Assembly (NCBI GenBank): GCA_023386345.1
Contig: JAEWJT010000004.1
Span: 496,001 to 560,000 of the forward strand
Reading direction: 5' to 3'
Source: Bacillota bacterium
GTDB lineage: Bacteria; Bacillota; Clostridia; Tissierellales; Sedimentibacteraceae
DNA: 64,000 bases
Below are positions 1 through 7,796 of this stretch, piece by piece. Both the position numbers and the translations under genes were made by a program. How positions within the stretch are numbered: the first letter of the stretch is position 1; the number at the start of each line of letters is the position of its first letter. A model generated the notes under the pieces. It was not told where the DNA came from. It made no database searches and saw only the letters and a list, made by a program, of their open reading frames with translations.

Positions 1-881
1 GTCGCATCATCTATATCCATCTTGTTATCAGGATATTTTTCTAAGAATACTTCCATAATTTCAGCTTTAAGATTGTCAATTTTTTCTTGTCTTGTAAGTT
101 TATCTGGATCTATTATAGCTTCGTTGATTTTATCCTTTGAAAAAGCTATAATTTCTTCTTTTATAGTATCATCGCATTTAAATGCTACATAAGGAGCTTT
201 TTCTTTTCCAGCTTCTCTTGCAACTTCTTCTATGAAATCACATATTTTTTTGATTTCTTCATGTGCAAATAGTATAGCTTCAAGCATTTTTTCTTCTGTA
301 AGTTCTTGAGCTCCAGCTTCTACCATCATTATTGCGTCTTTTGTTCCTGCAACTGTTAAATTAAGCTTTGATTTTTCTCTTTGCTCACAGTTTGGATTTA
401 TTATAAATTTATCATCTATAAGTCCTACTGAAACAGCTCCTGTCGGACCTTCAAATGGTAAATCTGATATTGAAAGTGCTATAGACGAGCCTATCATGCC
501 TGCTATTTCAGGTGAATAATCAAGGTCCATTGAAAGAACTGTAACTGTAACTGTTACATCATTTCTATATCCTTTTGGGAAAAGCGGTCTTAAAGGTCTG
601 TCTATTAAACGAGATGTAAGTATTGCCTTTTCTGTAGGTCTTCCCTCTCTTTTTATAAATCCACCAGGTATTTTACCTGCTGCATAAAGTTTTTCTTCAT
701 AGTCTACGCTAAGTGGGAAAAAGTCAATGCCATCTCTTGGCTGGCTTGATCCTGCTACGTTTGCCATTATAACTGTATCTCCATATTGAACAAGACAAGA
801 ACCTTTGGTCAATTCAGCGATTTTACCGACTGTTACTTTTAATTCTTTTCCGTCCAACATGTATTTGAATATTTTTTCCAT
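1..881 (-). CDS. pnp: Polyribonucleotide nucleotidyltransferase (PNPase), 3' end cut by window edge
   Basis: This is the N-terminal 293 codons of PNPase, the phosphorolytic 3'-5' exoribonuclease of mRNA decay; the rest lies left of base 1. The protein begins MEKIFKYMLDGKELKV and carries the first RNase PH domain, including GSSQPRDGIDFFPLSVDYEE, the GGFIKREGRPTEKAILTSRL segment and DRPLRPLFP. The ATG at 881 follows AGGAGGAATAG, a strong ribosome binding site. It lies downstream of rpsO, the usual rpsO-pnp order, and the region between them holds a long hairpin (923-1022) that could control its expression. The first RNase PH domain of PNPase is known to be less active than the second, which is not in view. 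Confidence 0.97.
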   Translation of the reverse strand, partial: MEKIFKYMLDGKELKVTVGKIAELTKGSCLVQYGDTVIMANVAGSSQPRDGIDFFPLSVDYEEKLYAAGKIPGGFIKREGRPTEKAILTSRLIDRPLRPLFPKGYRNDVTVTVTVLSMDLDYSPEIAGMIGSSIALSISDLPFEGPTGAVSVGLIDDKFIINPNCEQREKSKLNLTVAGTKDAIMMVEAGAQELTEEKMLEAILFAHEEIKKICDFIEEVAREAGKEKAPYVAFKCDDTIKEEIIAFSKDKINEAIIDPDKLTRQEKIDNLKAEIMEVFLEKYPDNKMDIDDA

Positions 882-922
882 CTATTCCTCCTATTTTTTA
901 ATTGTTTTTATAGTATCTATAT

Positions 923-1022
923 GGATGATGGAAAACAGATTACACTGATTTTACACAGGACAGTTCAAATATTAACGTGTCCTGTGCAAAACCTGTGCAA
1001 TCTATGTTCTATTTTAATCATC
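923..1022 (-). promoter_or_regulatory. Long imperfect hairpin in the rpsO-pnp intergenic leader
   Basis: In the minus-strand transcript the two halves fold into a stem of about 26 base pairs with a single internal mismatch around a 15-nt loop (963-977), followed after an internal bulge by a closing GGATGAT/ATCATCC stem. Three of the pairs are G-U in this orientation; on the plus strand the same positions would be A-C mismatches. That suggests the structure acts in RNA on the pnp-sense strand. In E. coli the pnp leader has an RNase III-cleaved stem-loop used for autoregulation. The same role here is an inference. Confidence 0.75.
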
Positions 1023-1061
1023 CAAATAAATTATTGTTAATTTTTCTTGTAAAACAAATAA

Positions 1062-1083
1062 AGCGGGAATTTTTATCCCCGCT
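1062..1083 (-). terminator. Terminator-like hairpin after rpsO
   Basis: A short GC-rich stem (AGCGGG paired with CCCGCT, one bulged base) starts 9 bases after the rpsO stop and is followed on the minus strand by a T-rich run. It probably ends part of the rpsO message. Read-through would enter the hairpin leader of pnp. Confidence 0.75.
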
Positions 1084-1092
1084 CTTAAAGTC

Positions 1093-1371
1093 CTATTTTC
1101 TTAATCCGAGTCTCTCGAGTATGCTTCTGTATCTCTCAATATCATTATCCTTTAAGTAATTTAAGAACCCTCTTCTTTGACCAACCATCATCAAAAGACC
1201 TCTTCTTGAGTGGTGATCTTTTGTATTTGACTTTAGATGCTCGTTCAAATTGTTAATTCTGTGAGTAAGTATAGCTATTTGAACCTCAGGAGATCCTGTG
1301 TCGTTATCACTTAATCTGTACTCCTCTATTATTGCTTGTTTTTGTTCTTTTGTTATTGCTCCTCTTGACAT
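1093..1371 (-). CDS. rpsO: 30S ribosomal protein S15
   Basis: S15 is a primary 16S rRNA binding protein that organises the 30S platform. The protein starts MSRGAITKEQKQAII and shows the family core TGSPEVQIAILTHRINNLNEH, DHHSRRGLL and VGQRRGFLNYL, ending in ERLGLRK; at 92 residues it is about family length. The ATG at 1371 lies 9 bases after GGAGG; an in-frame upstream TTG is less likely. It has its own promoter (1459-1487) and a structured leader where S15 could autoregulate, and it is followed by pnp. Confidence 0.97.
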   Translation of the reverse strand: MSRGAITKEQKQAIIEEYRLSDNDTGSPEVQIAILTHRINNLNEHLKSNTKDHHSRRGLLMMVGQRRGFLNYLKDNDIERYRSILERLGLRK

Positions 1372-1380
1372 TTTTGCCAA

Positions 1381-1456
1381 CCTCCAAAATTTTTATTTCA
1401 CCTATAACCCATGCCATACGTTGAGCTTTCGCAAAACATAGATTATGGAACTGCAT
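1381..1456 (-). promoter_or_regulatory. Structured 5' leader of rpsO, candidate S15-binding site
   Basis: The transcript between the rpsO promoter and start codon can fold CCATA (around 1447) with TATGG (around 1418), enclosing a GCGAAAGC segment that looks like a GNRA-capped hairpin. The downstream GGTTAT could instead pair with ATAATC, giving a pseudoknot or switch. S15 autoregulatory leaders are known in several bacterial groups and differ in sequence. I did not match this one to a specific published motif. Confidence 0.45.
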
Positions 1457-1458
1457 AT

Positions 1459-1487
1459 ATTTTAACACAATATTTTACATTTGTAAA
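1459..1487 (-). promoter_or_regulatory. Promoter of rpsO, housekeeping sigma type
   Basis: On the minus strand TTTACA (1482-1487) and TAAAAT (1459-1464) are separated by 17 bases, close to the sigma-A consensus. Transcription would start near 1452, about 80 bases before the rpsO ATG. Confidence 0.65.
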
Positions 1488-1537
1488 TATAATTTTTTAT
1501 TGAATTTTAAATTTTTTTATAAATTTAAATATATTAT

Positions 1538-2284
1538 TTAATCATCTAAAAAAACTATATCATGTTTATTAAAATCGCAATTAGATTTAAAGATTTTATT
1601 GTGATTTACAGTATTAATTTCCACAATACAATCTTTTTTACCGATAAGCACCTTATATTTACCGTCACATGGTGTTATTATCTCATTATTTTTATAAACT
1701 ATACAACTATTATTATCCAAATGCTCAACTTCATTTGCAAATATAGTATATTTTTGTGTCAAAAGACTATTTGCTTCTTTGATTTTACCTTCTTTAATAA
1801 AATCTCTAATTATAGTGCTGCTTATATCCAAATCATTTTTTGTCCTTATTCTAGGTAAAATACTTACATTATAATTATAAATTGAAGAAAACTTTTTTAA
1901 TGTGTTGACATTTCCTAAAGCATATTGCCCAAATCTAAAATTATACCCTACTACTATATGTTTCATGTCGTATTTATCAATCAAAATATCTTTTATAAAC
2001 ATTTCAGACGAGTATTTTGCTATTTCACTATCTATATCTAAATAGCACACATTAGCTGTATTGTATGATTTTAATATAGACATTTTATTTTCAAAATTTG
2101 TGATATATTTCATATTAGCAGGACTTTTTCTCATAGATTTATCAGAAAATTTGAAAGTTAAAATCATACTGTTTAGTTTGTTTTGCCTGCTTATTTCTAT
2201 CATTTCTTTTATTAAAAGGTCATGTCCTTTATGTACTCCGTCAAAATTACCAATAGCTATGCAAGAATTTTTATAATTTGTCAT
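1538..2284 (-). CDS. ribF: RibF-like FAD synthetase with degenerate or absent riboflavin kinase half
   Basis: Residues 1-165 match the nucleotidyltransferase (FMN adenylyltransferase) half of RibF: IGNFDGVHKGH near the N-terminus, VVGYNFRFGQYALGN, and ISSTIIRDFIKEGKI before the linker. Bifunctional RibF proteins are usually about 300-320 residues, but this one has 248. The last 75 residues lack the kinase GxPTAN motif and the later kinase motifs; only a weak TPCDGKYKVLIG stretch recalls the fold. FAD synthesis from FMN is therefore likely, while riboflavin phosphorylation may come from another gene. It sits after truB in the rimP-infB-truB operon, its usual place. The N-terminus is also short, starting almost at the HxGH motif. 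Confidence 0.85.
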   Translation of the reverse strand: MTNYKNSCIAIGNFDGVHKGHDLLIKEMIEISRQNKLNSMILTFKFSDKSMRKSPANMKYITNFENKMSILKSYNTANVCYLDIDSEIAKYSSEMFIKDILIDKYDMKHIVVGYNFRFGQYALGNVNTLKKFSSIYNYNVSILPRIRTKNDLDISSTIIRDFIKEGKIKEANSLLTQKYTIFANEVEHLDNNSCIVYKNNEIITPCDGKYKVLIGKKDCIVEINTVNHNKIFKSNCDFNKHDIVFLDD

Positions 2285-2349
2285 TTTATACCTCTGTTAT
2301 GGTAAATGGTTTTCTACCTTAAATCTTCGTTTTCGTTAAAATATTGAAC

Positions 2350-3222
2350 TTAAATAAGCATTTTATTTATCTTTATATGCTTTTCATCCACTACATGACC
2401 TATTCCTATAAGCATATCTTTGCAATATACATAAAAATCATCTGATAAATCAGCACTTGTTTTACAATATACTTCATTTCCAACTATAAGTTTATCATAA
2501 AATTTTTCATTTACAACAATTTTTTTCATTGGAACAATATCATCTACAGAAATTATATAATTCTCTATCTTATTCATCTGTGCAAAGAAGCTTAAATCCT
2601 CTAAACTAAGAGAATTTTCAATTTTCAAGCCCTTAGCCTCAGTCCTTATCAAAACCCCCATATGTGCCGGTATACCAAGCTTTATTCCTATATCATGGCA
2701 CAGGGTTCTCATATATGTTCCTTTTGAACATTTAACCTTAATAAGTACATTTGGATTGTCAATTTTCAGTATGTCTAGGCTTTTGATTTCTGCCCGTCTT
2801 GCTTCTTTTTCGATTATTATATCCTGTCTTGCATATTCATACAGCTTTTTCCCATTAAATTTAACAGCCGAATATGCAGGAGGTATCTGGGAAATGGTAC
2901 CCTTGAATGAATTAATAATTTTAATTACTTCTTGTTCGTTAAACTCAAAGTCTCTTAATTCTTCAACCACATTACCATACATATCTTGAGTGTCGGTGCT
3001 TTGTCCAAACTTTATCTCACAGATATATTCTTTATCTCCATTTATCAATATATCACTAAATTTAGTTGCTTTACCAACACATATAGGCAATACACCAGCT
3101 ACATTTGGATCAAGAGTGCCTGCATGTCCTACCTTTTTTATACCTATAGATTTTCTCACAAAGCTAACAACATCATGAGAGCTCATACCTGTTGGCTTTA
3201 AAATGTTTAATATACCATTCAT
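2350..3222 (-). CDS. truB: tRNA pseudouridine(55) synthase TruB
   Basis: TruB makes pseudouridine 55 in the T-loop of tRNAs. The sequence has the N-terminal GILNILKPTGMSSHDVV and the catalytic block KKVGHAGTLDPNVAGVLPICVGKATK, where the Asp of GTLDP is catalytic. It also has the later CSKGTYMRTLCHDIG motif and a C-terminal PUA-like part. The ATG at 3222 (MNGILNILKP) agrees with family N-termini, so the longer reading frame upstream is probably untranslated. It lies between nrnA and ribF in the operon. Confidence 0.95.
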   Translation of the reverse strand: MNGILNILKPTGMSSHDVVSFVRKSIGIKKVGHAGTLDPNVAGVLPICVGKATKFSDILINGDKEYICEIKFGQSTDTQDMYGNVVEELRDFEFNEQEVIKIINSFKGTISQIPPAYSAVKFNGKKLYEYARQDIIIEKEARRAEIKSLDILKIDNPNVLIKVKCSKGTYMRTLCHDIGIKLGIPAHMGVLIRTEAKGLKIENSLSLEDLSFFAQMNKIENYIISVDDIVPMKKIVVNEKFYDKLIVGNEVYCKTSADLSDDFYVYCKDMLIGIGHVVDEKHIKINKMLI

Positions 3223-3302
3223 TATAAATATCAACTTTCTTTTATGTGTATAATAATTAAAAATTTTTAAACAAATGATTTGCATAATTTATATTATGTA
3301 AA

Positions 3303-4313
3303 TCATTTGTTTAAATATCCTTCTAATTCTTTTACTAATATAGCTTCTGATTCTTTTAAGCTTCCATTAATTTGGAAACCTGCCGCCTTTGCATGTCCGC
3401 CGCCTTCAAATTTTTTAGATATTTCCGATACATCAATATCATTTTTTGAACGCAAACTCACCTTTGTAAGTGCTGGATTATATTCTTTCAAAACACAGGA
3501 TATCTCTACTTCATTTATTTCTCTTATAAATTCAACAATACCTTCTATATCATTAATATTAGCATTATTTCTTTTTACAATTTCATCTGATATCTTTGCA
3601 ATACCAAGCTTGTTATTATAATAAAAATTTATATTAGAAATACATTCTATATAAGCCTTAACAGTGCTTACAGGCTTTGAATTGTATATTTGATTGTCAA
3701 TTTTAGCAACATCAACACCAATTTCAATAAGCTCTGCAGCAACCTTATGTGTAGTACTGCTTGTAGAAGAATAGGCAAAATTTCCTGTATCAGTTATAAT
3801 AGCTGTATAAATATACTCTGCCATTTTTAAACTAATTTGTTTGTTTTCAAACTTCAGCATGTGAAATAGCAATTCTCCTGTTGAACTTATCGTAGGGTCA
3901 ACTATATTTATATCAGCAAATTCAGTATTTGTTTTGTGGTGGTCTACACAGATAATCTTTTTTGAATTAGGAATAAGACTTTTGTATTTACCAAGTCTTT
4001 CCTCATCACCACAATCCAAAACAACTAATAAATCAAATTTTTTATTCTCAAAATCTGTTAATATTAGCTTCTCATCAACATAGCTTTTAAAATTATATGG
4101 GATTTTACCGTCAAAACCAAAACAAACATCTTTATCAAATTCAGTTTTTAAAAATTCGTATAGGGCCATAACAGACCCTATACAATCTCCATCAGGAGCG
4201 ATATGACCTATCACACAAATTTTATCAGAATTATTAATTTCATTAAAAAACTCTTTAATATTATTCTTCATCTTCTGACTCATTTGATTGTTCGAATTTA
4301 TTTGAACTGTCAT
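3303..4313 (-). CDS. nrnA: Bifunctional oligoribonuclease / PAP phosphatase NrnA (DHH family)
   Basis: NrnA degrades very short RNAs and dephosphorylates 3'-phosphoadenosine 5'-phosphate. The DHH domain shows VIGHIAPDGDCIGS, then LDCGD, VDHHKTN and DPTISSTGE; the DHHA1 domain ends with the FEGGGHAKAAGF glycine motif. All expected metal-binding Asp/His residues are present. The start at 4313 lies inside the 3' end of rbfA (53-bp overlap) and is preceded by AAGGAG nine bases upstream. Two later in-frame ATGs have no comparable site, so the overlapping start is preferred. Confidence 0.93.
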   Translation of the reverse strand: MTVQINSNNQMSQKMKNNIKEFFNEINNSDKICVIGHIAPDGDCIGSVMALYEFLKTEFDKDVCFGFDGKIPYNFKSYVDEKLILTDFENKKFDLLVVLDCGDEERLGKYKSLIPNSKKIICVDHHKTNTEFADINIVDPTISSTGELLFHMLKFENKQISLKMAEYIYTAIITDTGNFAYSSTSSTTHKVAAELIEIGVDVAKIDNQIYNSKPVSTVKAYIECISNINFYYNNKLGIAKISDEIVKRNNANINDIEGIVEFIREINEVEISCVLKEYNPALTKVSLRSKNDIDVSEISKKFEGGGHAKAAGFQINGSLKESEAILVKELEGYLNK

Positions 4314-4671
4314 TTACACTTACTCCTTGATTATCTTTACTAATAACTTCATTGATTAATTTGTTTATATAAACGCCTCTTTCAATAGAAAAATCTTTCT
4401 CAAAGAACAATTCCGGAATTGTTCTTATTTTTATCTTTCTATTAAGCTCTTTTCTTATAAAGCCTTTCGCTCTATTTAATGCGTCTATGGTTGGAGCACT
4501 ATCTCCAAGTACTGAAACATAAACCTTAGCAGTTTTTAAATCTTCAGTAATCGTTACATCAGTAATACTCATCATATCTGAAATACGAGGGTCTTTAACA
4601 TCTCTTTTAATAATTTCAGAAATTAATTTTTTAAATTCACCTGTTAATCTATTGTTTCTTTTAATAGACAT
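4261..4671 (-). CDS. rbfA: 30S ribosome-binding factor RbfA
   Basis: RbfA is a late 30S maturation factor binding the 16S 5' helix. The protein reads MSIKRNNRLTGEFKKLISEIIKRDVKDPRISDMMSITDV, then DLKTAKVYVSVLGD and a KH-like fold to about residue 112. A 20-residue acidic and polar tail follows, longer than the minimal domain. Its ATG overlaps the infB stop by one base (TAATG), a translational-coupling arrangement. Its 3' end overlaps nrnA, so the tail codons also carry the nrnA ribosome binding site. Confidence 0.95.
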   Translation of the reverse strand: MSIKRNNRLTGEFKKLISEIIKRDVKDPRISDMMSITDVTITEDLKTAKVYVSVLGDSAPTIDALNRAKGFIRKELNRKIKIRTIPELFFEKDFSIERGVYINKLINEVISKDNQGVSVNDSSNKFEQSNESEDEE

Positions 4672-6953
4672 TATCTTTTTATTTCCTCCATGATATATGC
4701 TTCAATTATATCACCCTCTTTGATATCGTTGTATTTTTCAATGCCAACTCCACCTTCAAAGCCTGTTTTTAATTCAGAAGCATCATCCTTAAATCTCTTT
4801 AATGAAGTGATATCGCCCTCATGTATAACTATATCGCTTCTTAAAAGTCTAATCTTTGATTTTCTAGTTATCATACCATTCAATACATATACTCCTGCTA
4901 CTATTCCAATATTTGGAACCTTAAATGTAGCTCTAACCTCTGCTCTACCTTGAACAACCTCTTTGTATTCAGGGTCAAGCATACCTGTTATCGCCTTTTC
5001 TAAATCTTCGATAGCATTATATATAATATTGTAAGTACGAATATCAACATTTTCTTTTTTAGCAATCTCTGTAGCCTGTATAGAAGGTCTTACATTAAAT
5101 CCAATAACTAAGGCATTTGAAGCAGAAGCAAGATTTATGTCGCTTTCGTTAATTCCGCCAACACCACTGTGAATTATTTTAACCTTAACCTCTTTAATGC
5201 TTAGTTTTTCAAATGATTGTTTTATCGCCTCAATTGATCCTCTAACATCTGCTTTTAATATAATGTTTAAGTCCTTAACTTCACCCATTTGTATCTTATT
5301 GTACAAATCATCTAGTGAAACCTTAGAATTTGCATTTAAGTTTTCAGTTCTTAGTTTTTCTTTTCTCTTTTCAGCTATTGATTTAGCATCCTTATCTGAA
5401 TCCATAGCAATTAGGATATCTCCTGCTAATGGAGTTTCTGAAAGTCCCAAAATTTCAACTGGTATAGATGGACCTGCTTGGCTTATCATCTTACCTTTGC
5501 TATTAAACATAGCTCTAATTTTACCATAAGAAGCTCCAACCAATACAGTATCACCTTTTTTAAGAGTTCCCTTTTGCACCAATACAGTAGCAACTGATCC
5601 TCTTCCCTTGTCAAGCTTAGCCTCTATTATAGTTCCTCTTGCATTTCTGTTTGGATTAGCCTTAAATTCTTGTATTTCAGCTACTAATAATATCATTTCA
5701 AGAAGATTTTCTATACCCTCTTGTTTTTTAGCAGATACCGGTGCAAAAATTACATCTCCACCCCAATCCTCTGCGAGAACATTTTGTTCAGCTAATTCCT
5801 GCTTAACTCTGTCAATATTTGCAGCAGGCTTATCAATTTTATTAACAGCAACGATAATTGGAACATTTGCTGCTTTAGCATGGTTTATAGCCTCTATTGT
5901 CTGTGGCATAACACCATCATCGGCTGCTACAACTAATATCGCTATATCCGTGATACTTGCTCCTCTTGCACGCATAGAAGTAAATGCCTCATGACCAGGA
6001 GTATCCAAAAATGTTATTTTTTTGCCATTAATTTCAGCTACAGATGCTCCTATATGCTGAGTAATTCCGCCTGCTTCCTTTGAAACCTCTATAGTATTTC
6101 TAATAGCATCCAAAAGCGAAGTCTTACCATGGTCAACGTGTCCCATTACAGTAACTATAGGAGGTCTTTCCATTAGGTTTTCTTCTGAGTCCTCTACATC
6201 TTGGCTTAATTTATCTTCTATAACTTGAAGCTCATCTATTACTACCTTTTTAGTTAAAATAGCATTAAATTCTTCTGCTAATAGGCTTGCAGTATCAAAG
6301 TCAATCTCTTGATTCATGTTTACCATTAAGCCCAGCATTATCAGCTTCGACATTACCTGACTTACTGGAACACCCATCTTATCAGCTAATTCTCTTACTA
6401 CGATAGTATCTTCCATTTCTACCCTTTTTTGTTTAGGCTGTACAGGTGGCTTTTCCTTTGGTTTATCAGCTTCATTGACGTTCTTTTTATTATTGTCTTT
6501 TTTGAAGAATTTATTAGTATTATTATTAAAGCTAGTTCCAGGACTTTTCTTATTTGCTTCAGGCTTTTTGTTGTTAGTAGGAACTGCTTTATTGGCATTT
6601 TTAATTTTAGCTCCCTTTAAATCAAAGTTAACATCTTCCTCTTCTTCTACAACAACATTTTTAGTATGTTTTATATCCTGTTTTTTAACGACAGCATCAT
6701 TTGTCTGCTTAACATTAGTACTCTTAACTATATTTTTTTCTTTTGAATGGTCTTTCGAAGCATCCTTTGGAGCTTCTTTAGGCATTTCCTTCATTCCATT
6801 TAATGTATTAATAATTTTTCTTATTCTTAATGTCTCTAAATCTGTAATAGAGCTCATATGCGATTTTACTTTAATATTAAATTCCTTTTCTATTATATCT
6901 TGCAAATCCTTGTTAGTCATATTTAATTCTTTTGCTAATTCGTGTATTCTCAT
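4671..6953 (-). CDS. infB: Translation initiation factor IF-2
   Basis: IF-2 is the GTPase that places initiator tRNA on the ribosome. An IF2N domain (MRIHELAKELNMTNKDLQDII) is followed by a Lys/Asn-rich linker (about residues 55-175), a second IF2N region (VRELADKMGVPVSQV) and the G domain. The G domain has GHVDHGKTSLLDAI, GGITQHIGA, LDTPGHEAFTSMRARGA and NKIDK; domains II-IV reach the C-terminus at residue 760. Linker composition and total length are usual for Clostridia. The ATG at 6953 begins 17 bases after ylxQ in the nusA operon. Confidence 0.97.
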   Translation of the reverse strand: MRIHELAKELNMTNKDLQDIIEKEFNIKVKSHMSSITDLETLRIRKIINTLNGMKEMPKEAPKDASKDHSKEKNIVKSTNVKQTNDAVVKKQDIKHTKNVVVEEEEDVNFDLKGAKIKNANKAVPTNNKKPEANKKSPGTSFNNNTNKFFKKDNNKKNVNEADKPKEKPPVQPKQKRVEMEDTIVVRELADKMGVPVSQVMSKLIMLGLMVNMNQEIDFDTASLLAEEFNAILTKKVVIDELQVIEDKLSQDVEDSEENLMERPPIVTVMGHVDHGKTSLLDAIRNTIEVSKEAGGITQHIGASVAEINGKKITFLDTPGHEAFTSMRARGASITDIAILVVAADDGVMPQTIEAINHAKAANVPIIVAVNKIDKPAANIDRVKQELAEQNVLAEDWGGDVIFAPVSAKKQEGIENLLEMILLVAEIQEFKANPNRNARGTIIEAKLDKGRGSVATVLVQKGTLKKGDTVLVGASYGKIRAMFNSKGKMISQAGPSIPVEILGLSETPLAGDILIAMDSDKDAKSIAEKRKEKLRTENLNANSKVSLDDLYNKIQMGEVKDLNIILKADVRGSIEAIKQSFEKLSIKEVKVKIIHSGVGGINESDINLASASNALVIGFNVRPSIQATEIAKKENVDIRTYNIIYNAIEDLEKAITGMLDPEYKEVVQGRAEVRATFKVPNIGIVAGVYVLNGMITRKSKIRLLRSDIVIHEGDITSLKRFKDDASELKTGFEGGVGIEKYNDIKEGDIIEAYIMEEIKR

Positions 6954-6969
6954 ACGGTCACCTCCAAAT

Positions 6970-7338
6970 TTATAAGTTGTCTTTCAAATAAGATATGATG
7001 TTTTTATCTGTAACAGTTAAAACTCCAACCTCTTTTTTGTTTAATATCTTACCATAGACAAGCTTTTCACCGTATTCTATATACTTACGGCCATATTTTT
7101 CACATTCAAATATTATATTTTTTTTAGTTTTTTCTGATGTATCACTTGCCAAAATCACTAAAATTTCAGCATCATTACTCTTTATCAGAGAAACTGCCAT
7201 ATCGTAGCCAAATACAAGTTTGCCTGCTTTTCTTGCTATGCCAAACATCCCATAGATTTTATTTGCTTTCATGCTTTCATTACTTTGCGTTAAATCATTT
7301 TGTGCAGCTTCGATACTTGTTTCGTTATTATTTGTCAT
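6970..7338 (-). CDS. ylxQ: L7Ae/YlxQ-family RNA-binding protein
   Basis: The region from residue 23 on, MKANKIYGMFGIARKAGKLVFGYDMAVSLIKSNDAEILVILASDTSEKTKK, is the kink-turn binding L7Ae/L30e fold seen in YlxQ. The start is uncertain. The ATG at 7338 (MTNNNETS) gives a 22-residue polar N-terminal extension, while the ATG at 7272 gives the family-like N-terminus but only a weak ribosome site. In most relatives ylxR and ylxQ are nearly fused. Here a 112-bp repeat element (7347-7458) fills the gap and forms the leader immediately before the 7338 start. Confidence 0.85.
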   Translation of the reverse strand: MTNNNETSIEAAQNDLTQSNESMKANKIYGMFGIARKAGKLVFGYDMAVSLIKSNDAEILVILASDTSEKTKKNIIFECEKYGRKYIEYGEKLVYGKILNKKEVGVLTVTDKNIISYLKDNL

Positions 7339-7346
7339 TCCATACC

Positions 7347-7458
7347 CATGCACCAATTTTGCTAAAACCCATAGTCTTTCTTTTCAAGAAAGATTGAATA
7401 TCTTATGCAATGGGAAAAGTTTGCTAAATGCAAACTCGGTGCATATCCTTTCATTATT
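7347..7458 (-). repeat. Dispersed structured intergenic element, copy 1 (before ylxQ)
   Basis: On the minus strand it opens with GAAAGGATATGCACCGAG and closes with TTGGTGCATG; these ends are complementary (ATGCACC with GGTGCAT). Inside are two perfect hairpins, one at 7419-7435 (GTTTGC/GCAAAC) and one at 7375-7393 (8-bp arms). Copies 2 and 3 lie at 17232-17320 and 35715-35800. The element starts at the ylxR stop and ends about 8 bases before the ylxQ ATG. Confidence 0.85.
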
Positions 7459-7792
7459 CGAGACTTTTTTTAACCTCATCGACCTTTTCAGTCTTTAATA
7501 TCTCTGTTTTTATTTCATCGTATATTCCACTTGGTATTTCAATTTCTAAGGTTCTAGACAATCTTTTTGATTTTACAGCCTTTTCAAAGCAATCCATGCT
7601 TTTACAAATATAAGCTCCTCTTCCATTTAACTTACCACTTGCATCAAATTTTACGATTTCTTTTTCTTCATTTTCTCCAGTTTCAGGATTCTCTATATTT
7701 AATCTTGTCTTGACAATTCTACATAGAGATTTTTTAGGAAAACTTTCTTGACAGCCAATACATTTTCTCATTGGTATTTTTCGTGGCTTCAT
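7454..7792 (-). CDS. ylxR: YlxR family nucleic-acid-binding protein (RnpM)
   Basis: The signature MKPRKIPMRKCIGCQESFPKKSLCRIVKT at the start and GRGAYICKSMDCFEKAVKSKRLSRTL identify YlxR (DUF448), recently tied to RNase P modulation in Gram-positive bacteria. At about 112 residues it is longer than the roughly 90-residue norm, with a charged C-terminal tail. The ATG at 7792 lies 9 bases after AGGTG; an upstream GTG at 7804 overlapping the nusA stop is less likely. It sits between nusA and ylxQ as expected. Confidence 0.93.
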   Translation of the reverse strand: MKPRKIPMRKCIGCQESFPKKSLCRIVKTRLNIENPETGENEEKEIVKFDASGKLNGRGAYICKSMDCFEKAVKSKRLSRTLEIEIPSGIYDEIKTEILKTEKVDEVKKSLE

Positions 7793-7796
7793 CACT

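Noticed and set aside
7425..7458. Six-codon leader peptides MHRVCI and MYRVCF inside element copies 1 and 2
   Set aside because: The start codon lies only one base after the AGGA stretch, too close for normal initiation, and copy 3 has ACG instead of ATG. Kept only as a note in the element finding.
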